A stretch of DNA of 6,752 bases from Clostridiales bacterium UBA3680 (lineage in GTDB: Bacteria; Bacillota; Clostridia; Lachnospirales; CAG-274). Positions within the stretch are counted from its first letter, which is position 1; each line of letters opens with the position of its first letter. Location: contig DFJD01000013.1 of assembly GCA_002372875.1 (NCBI GenBank), positions 1 through 6,752 on the forward strand, written 5' to 3'. The position numbers and the translations under genes were made by a program. Below, piece by piece: positions 6,607-6,752 of this stretch. Below the pieces are notes generated by a model. That model was not told the DNA's origin and made no database searches. It worked only from the letters and a program-made list of their open reading frames with translations.

Positions 6607-6659
6607 TGTATAAATTATTTAAATTCTGCATATTATACATCAAAAATTTATATTATGCA
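6606..6659. promoter_or_regulatory. AT-rich repeats spaced 20 bp, possible ArgR operator
   Basis: ATATTATACA (6630-6639) and ATATTATGCA (6650-6659) are the same ten bases with one difference, exactly 20 bp apart, close to two helical turns. The first lies in a near-palindrome TGCATATTATACA (6627-6639). ATGTATAA (6606-6613) is also a perfect inverted partner of TTATACAT (6633-6640). ArgR binds tandem boxes about 21 bp apart in front of arginine genes, so position and spacing fit. The base match is not diagnostic in such AT-rich DNA. Confidence 0.4.
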
Positions 6660-6660
6660 A
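6632..6660 (-). promoter_or_regulatory. Candidate alternative promoter P2 of the arginine operon
   Basis: A second perfect TATAAT on the minus strand (6632-6637) has TTGCAT (6655-6660) 17 bases upstream, matching three of six -35 positions. Both boxes fall inside the AT-rich repeats at 6627-6659. If those repeats bind ArgR, the repressor would cover this promoter. Confidence 0.35.
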
Positions 6661-6677
6661 TAGTATTGTGTGAAAAT

Positions 6678-6695
6678 TGTGAATGATTATTCTTA
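6678..6695. promoter_or_regulatory. ARG-box-like palindrome
   Basis: TGAAT (6680-6684), four bases, then ATTCT (6689-6693) matches the classic 18-bp ARG box pattern TGAAT-N4-ATTCA at nine of ten core positions. It lies in front of the arginine operon and directly beside the -35 of the divergent promoter at 6698-6726. ArgR is the expected ligand. A direct repeat ATTGTG at 6665-6670 and 6676-6681, 11 bp apart, adjoins it. Confidence 0.5.
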
Positions 6696-6697
6696 TA

Positions 6698-6726
6698 TTG
6701 AACTTATCGGTTTAATATGCTAAAAT
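6698..6726 (+). promoter_or_regulatory. Candidate divergent promoter, plus strand
   Basis: TTGAAC (6698-6703), a 17-base spacer, then TAAAAT (6721-6726) preceded by TGC gives a sigma-A-type promoter with an extended -10. It points away from the arginine operon, with a start predicted near 6733, inside the repeat at 6731-6752. Whatever it drives lies beyond the window. Confidence 0.5.
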
Positions 6727-6730
6727 ATAA

Positions 6731-6752
6731 GGAAGCGCTGATTAATTCACTT
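6731..6752. repeat. Second copy of the palindromic repeat, cut by the window edge
   Basis: GGAAGCGCTGATTAATT (6731-6747) matches 263-279 at 15 of 17 positions, in the same orientation. In the left copy this sequence is the first arm and loop of an 11-bp hairpin. Here the second arm, if present, lies outside the window. Together they suggest a dispersed repeat family or the terminal repeat of a small transposable element. Confidence 0.5.

Noticed and set aside
263..6747. A composite transposon bracketed by the two repeat copies and carrying the arginine operon
   Set aside because: The copies are short, there is no transposase, and the operon looks like native housekeeping genes with consistent ribosome binding sites.

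Overview
The window looks like chromosomal DNA of a Gram-positive, low-to-moderate G+C bacterium, most likely of the Clostridia. The evidence is strong AGGAG-type ribosome binding sites at every gene, AT-rich intergenic DNA, an argCJBD arginine cluster using the cyclic (ArgJ) pathway, and a secreted protein with three SLH cell-wall-anchoring domains. All five protein genes lie on the minus strand, so the biology reads from right to left. I cannot name the species.

Layout, right to left. Positions 6544-6752 are a gene-free control region. It holds candidate minus-strand promoters for the arginine operon, AT-rich repeats spaced 20 bp apart and an ARG-box-like palindrome (possible ArgR sites). 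It also holds a good candidate promoter facing the other way (6698-6726), which runs into a repeat cut by the window edge. Next comes a tightly packed operon: argC (5506-6543), argJ (4279-5493), argB (3416-4276) and argD (2236-3411), with gaps of only 12, 2 and 4 bases. Together they convert glutamate through N-acetylglutamate, its phosphate and its semialdehyde to N-acetylornithine. ArgJ then passes the acetyl group from acetylornithine back to glutamate, releasing ornithine. No ornithine carbamoyltransferase, carbamoyl-phosphate synthase or argGH lies in the window. ArgB carries features of the arginine-feedback-inhibited type.

A 122-base AT-rich gap (2114-2235) has a candidate promoter but no convincing terminator. 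It is followed by a 588-residue SLH-domain surface protein (347-2113), which ends in a strong terminator at 306-337 that should work in both directions.

Positions 1-305 have no protein gene but are densely folded. There are two perfect 8-bp hairpins, then an 11-bp inverted repeat (87-97 with 171-181) enclosing three more hairpins, then a 9-bp GC-rich hairpin at 192-212 that resembles the ends of IS200/IS605 elements, then an 11-bp hairpin at 264-291. Part of that last hairpin sequence recurs at the far right end (6731-6747, 15 of 17 bases identical). This left region is the least ordinary part of the window: a candidate non-autonomous mobile element or structured RNA. The rest is a well-understood biosynthetic operon next to a surface-protein gene.
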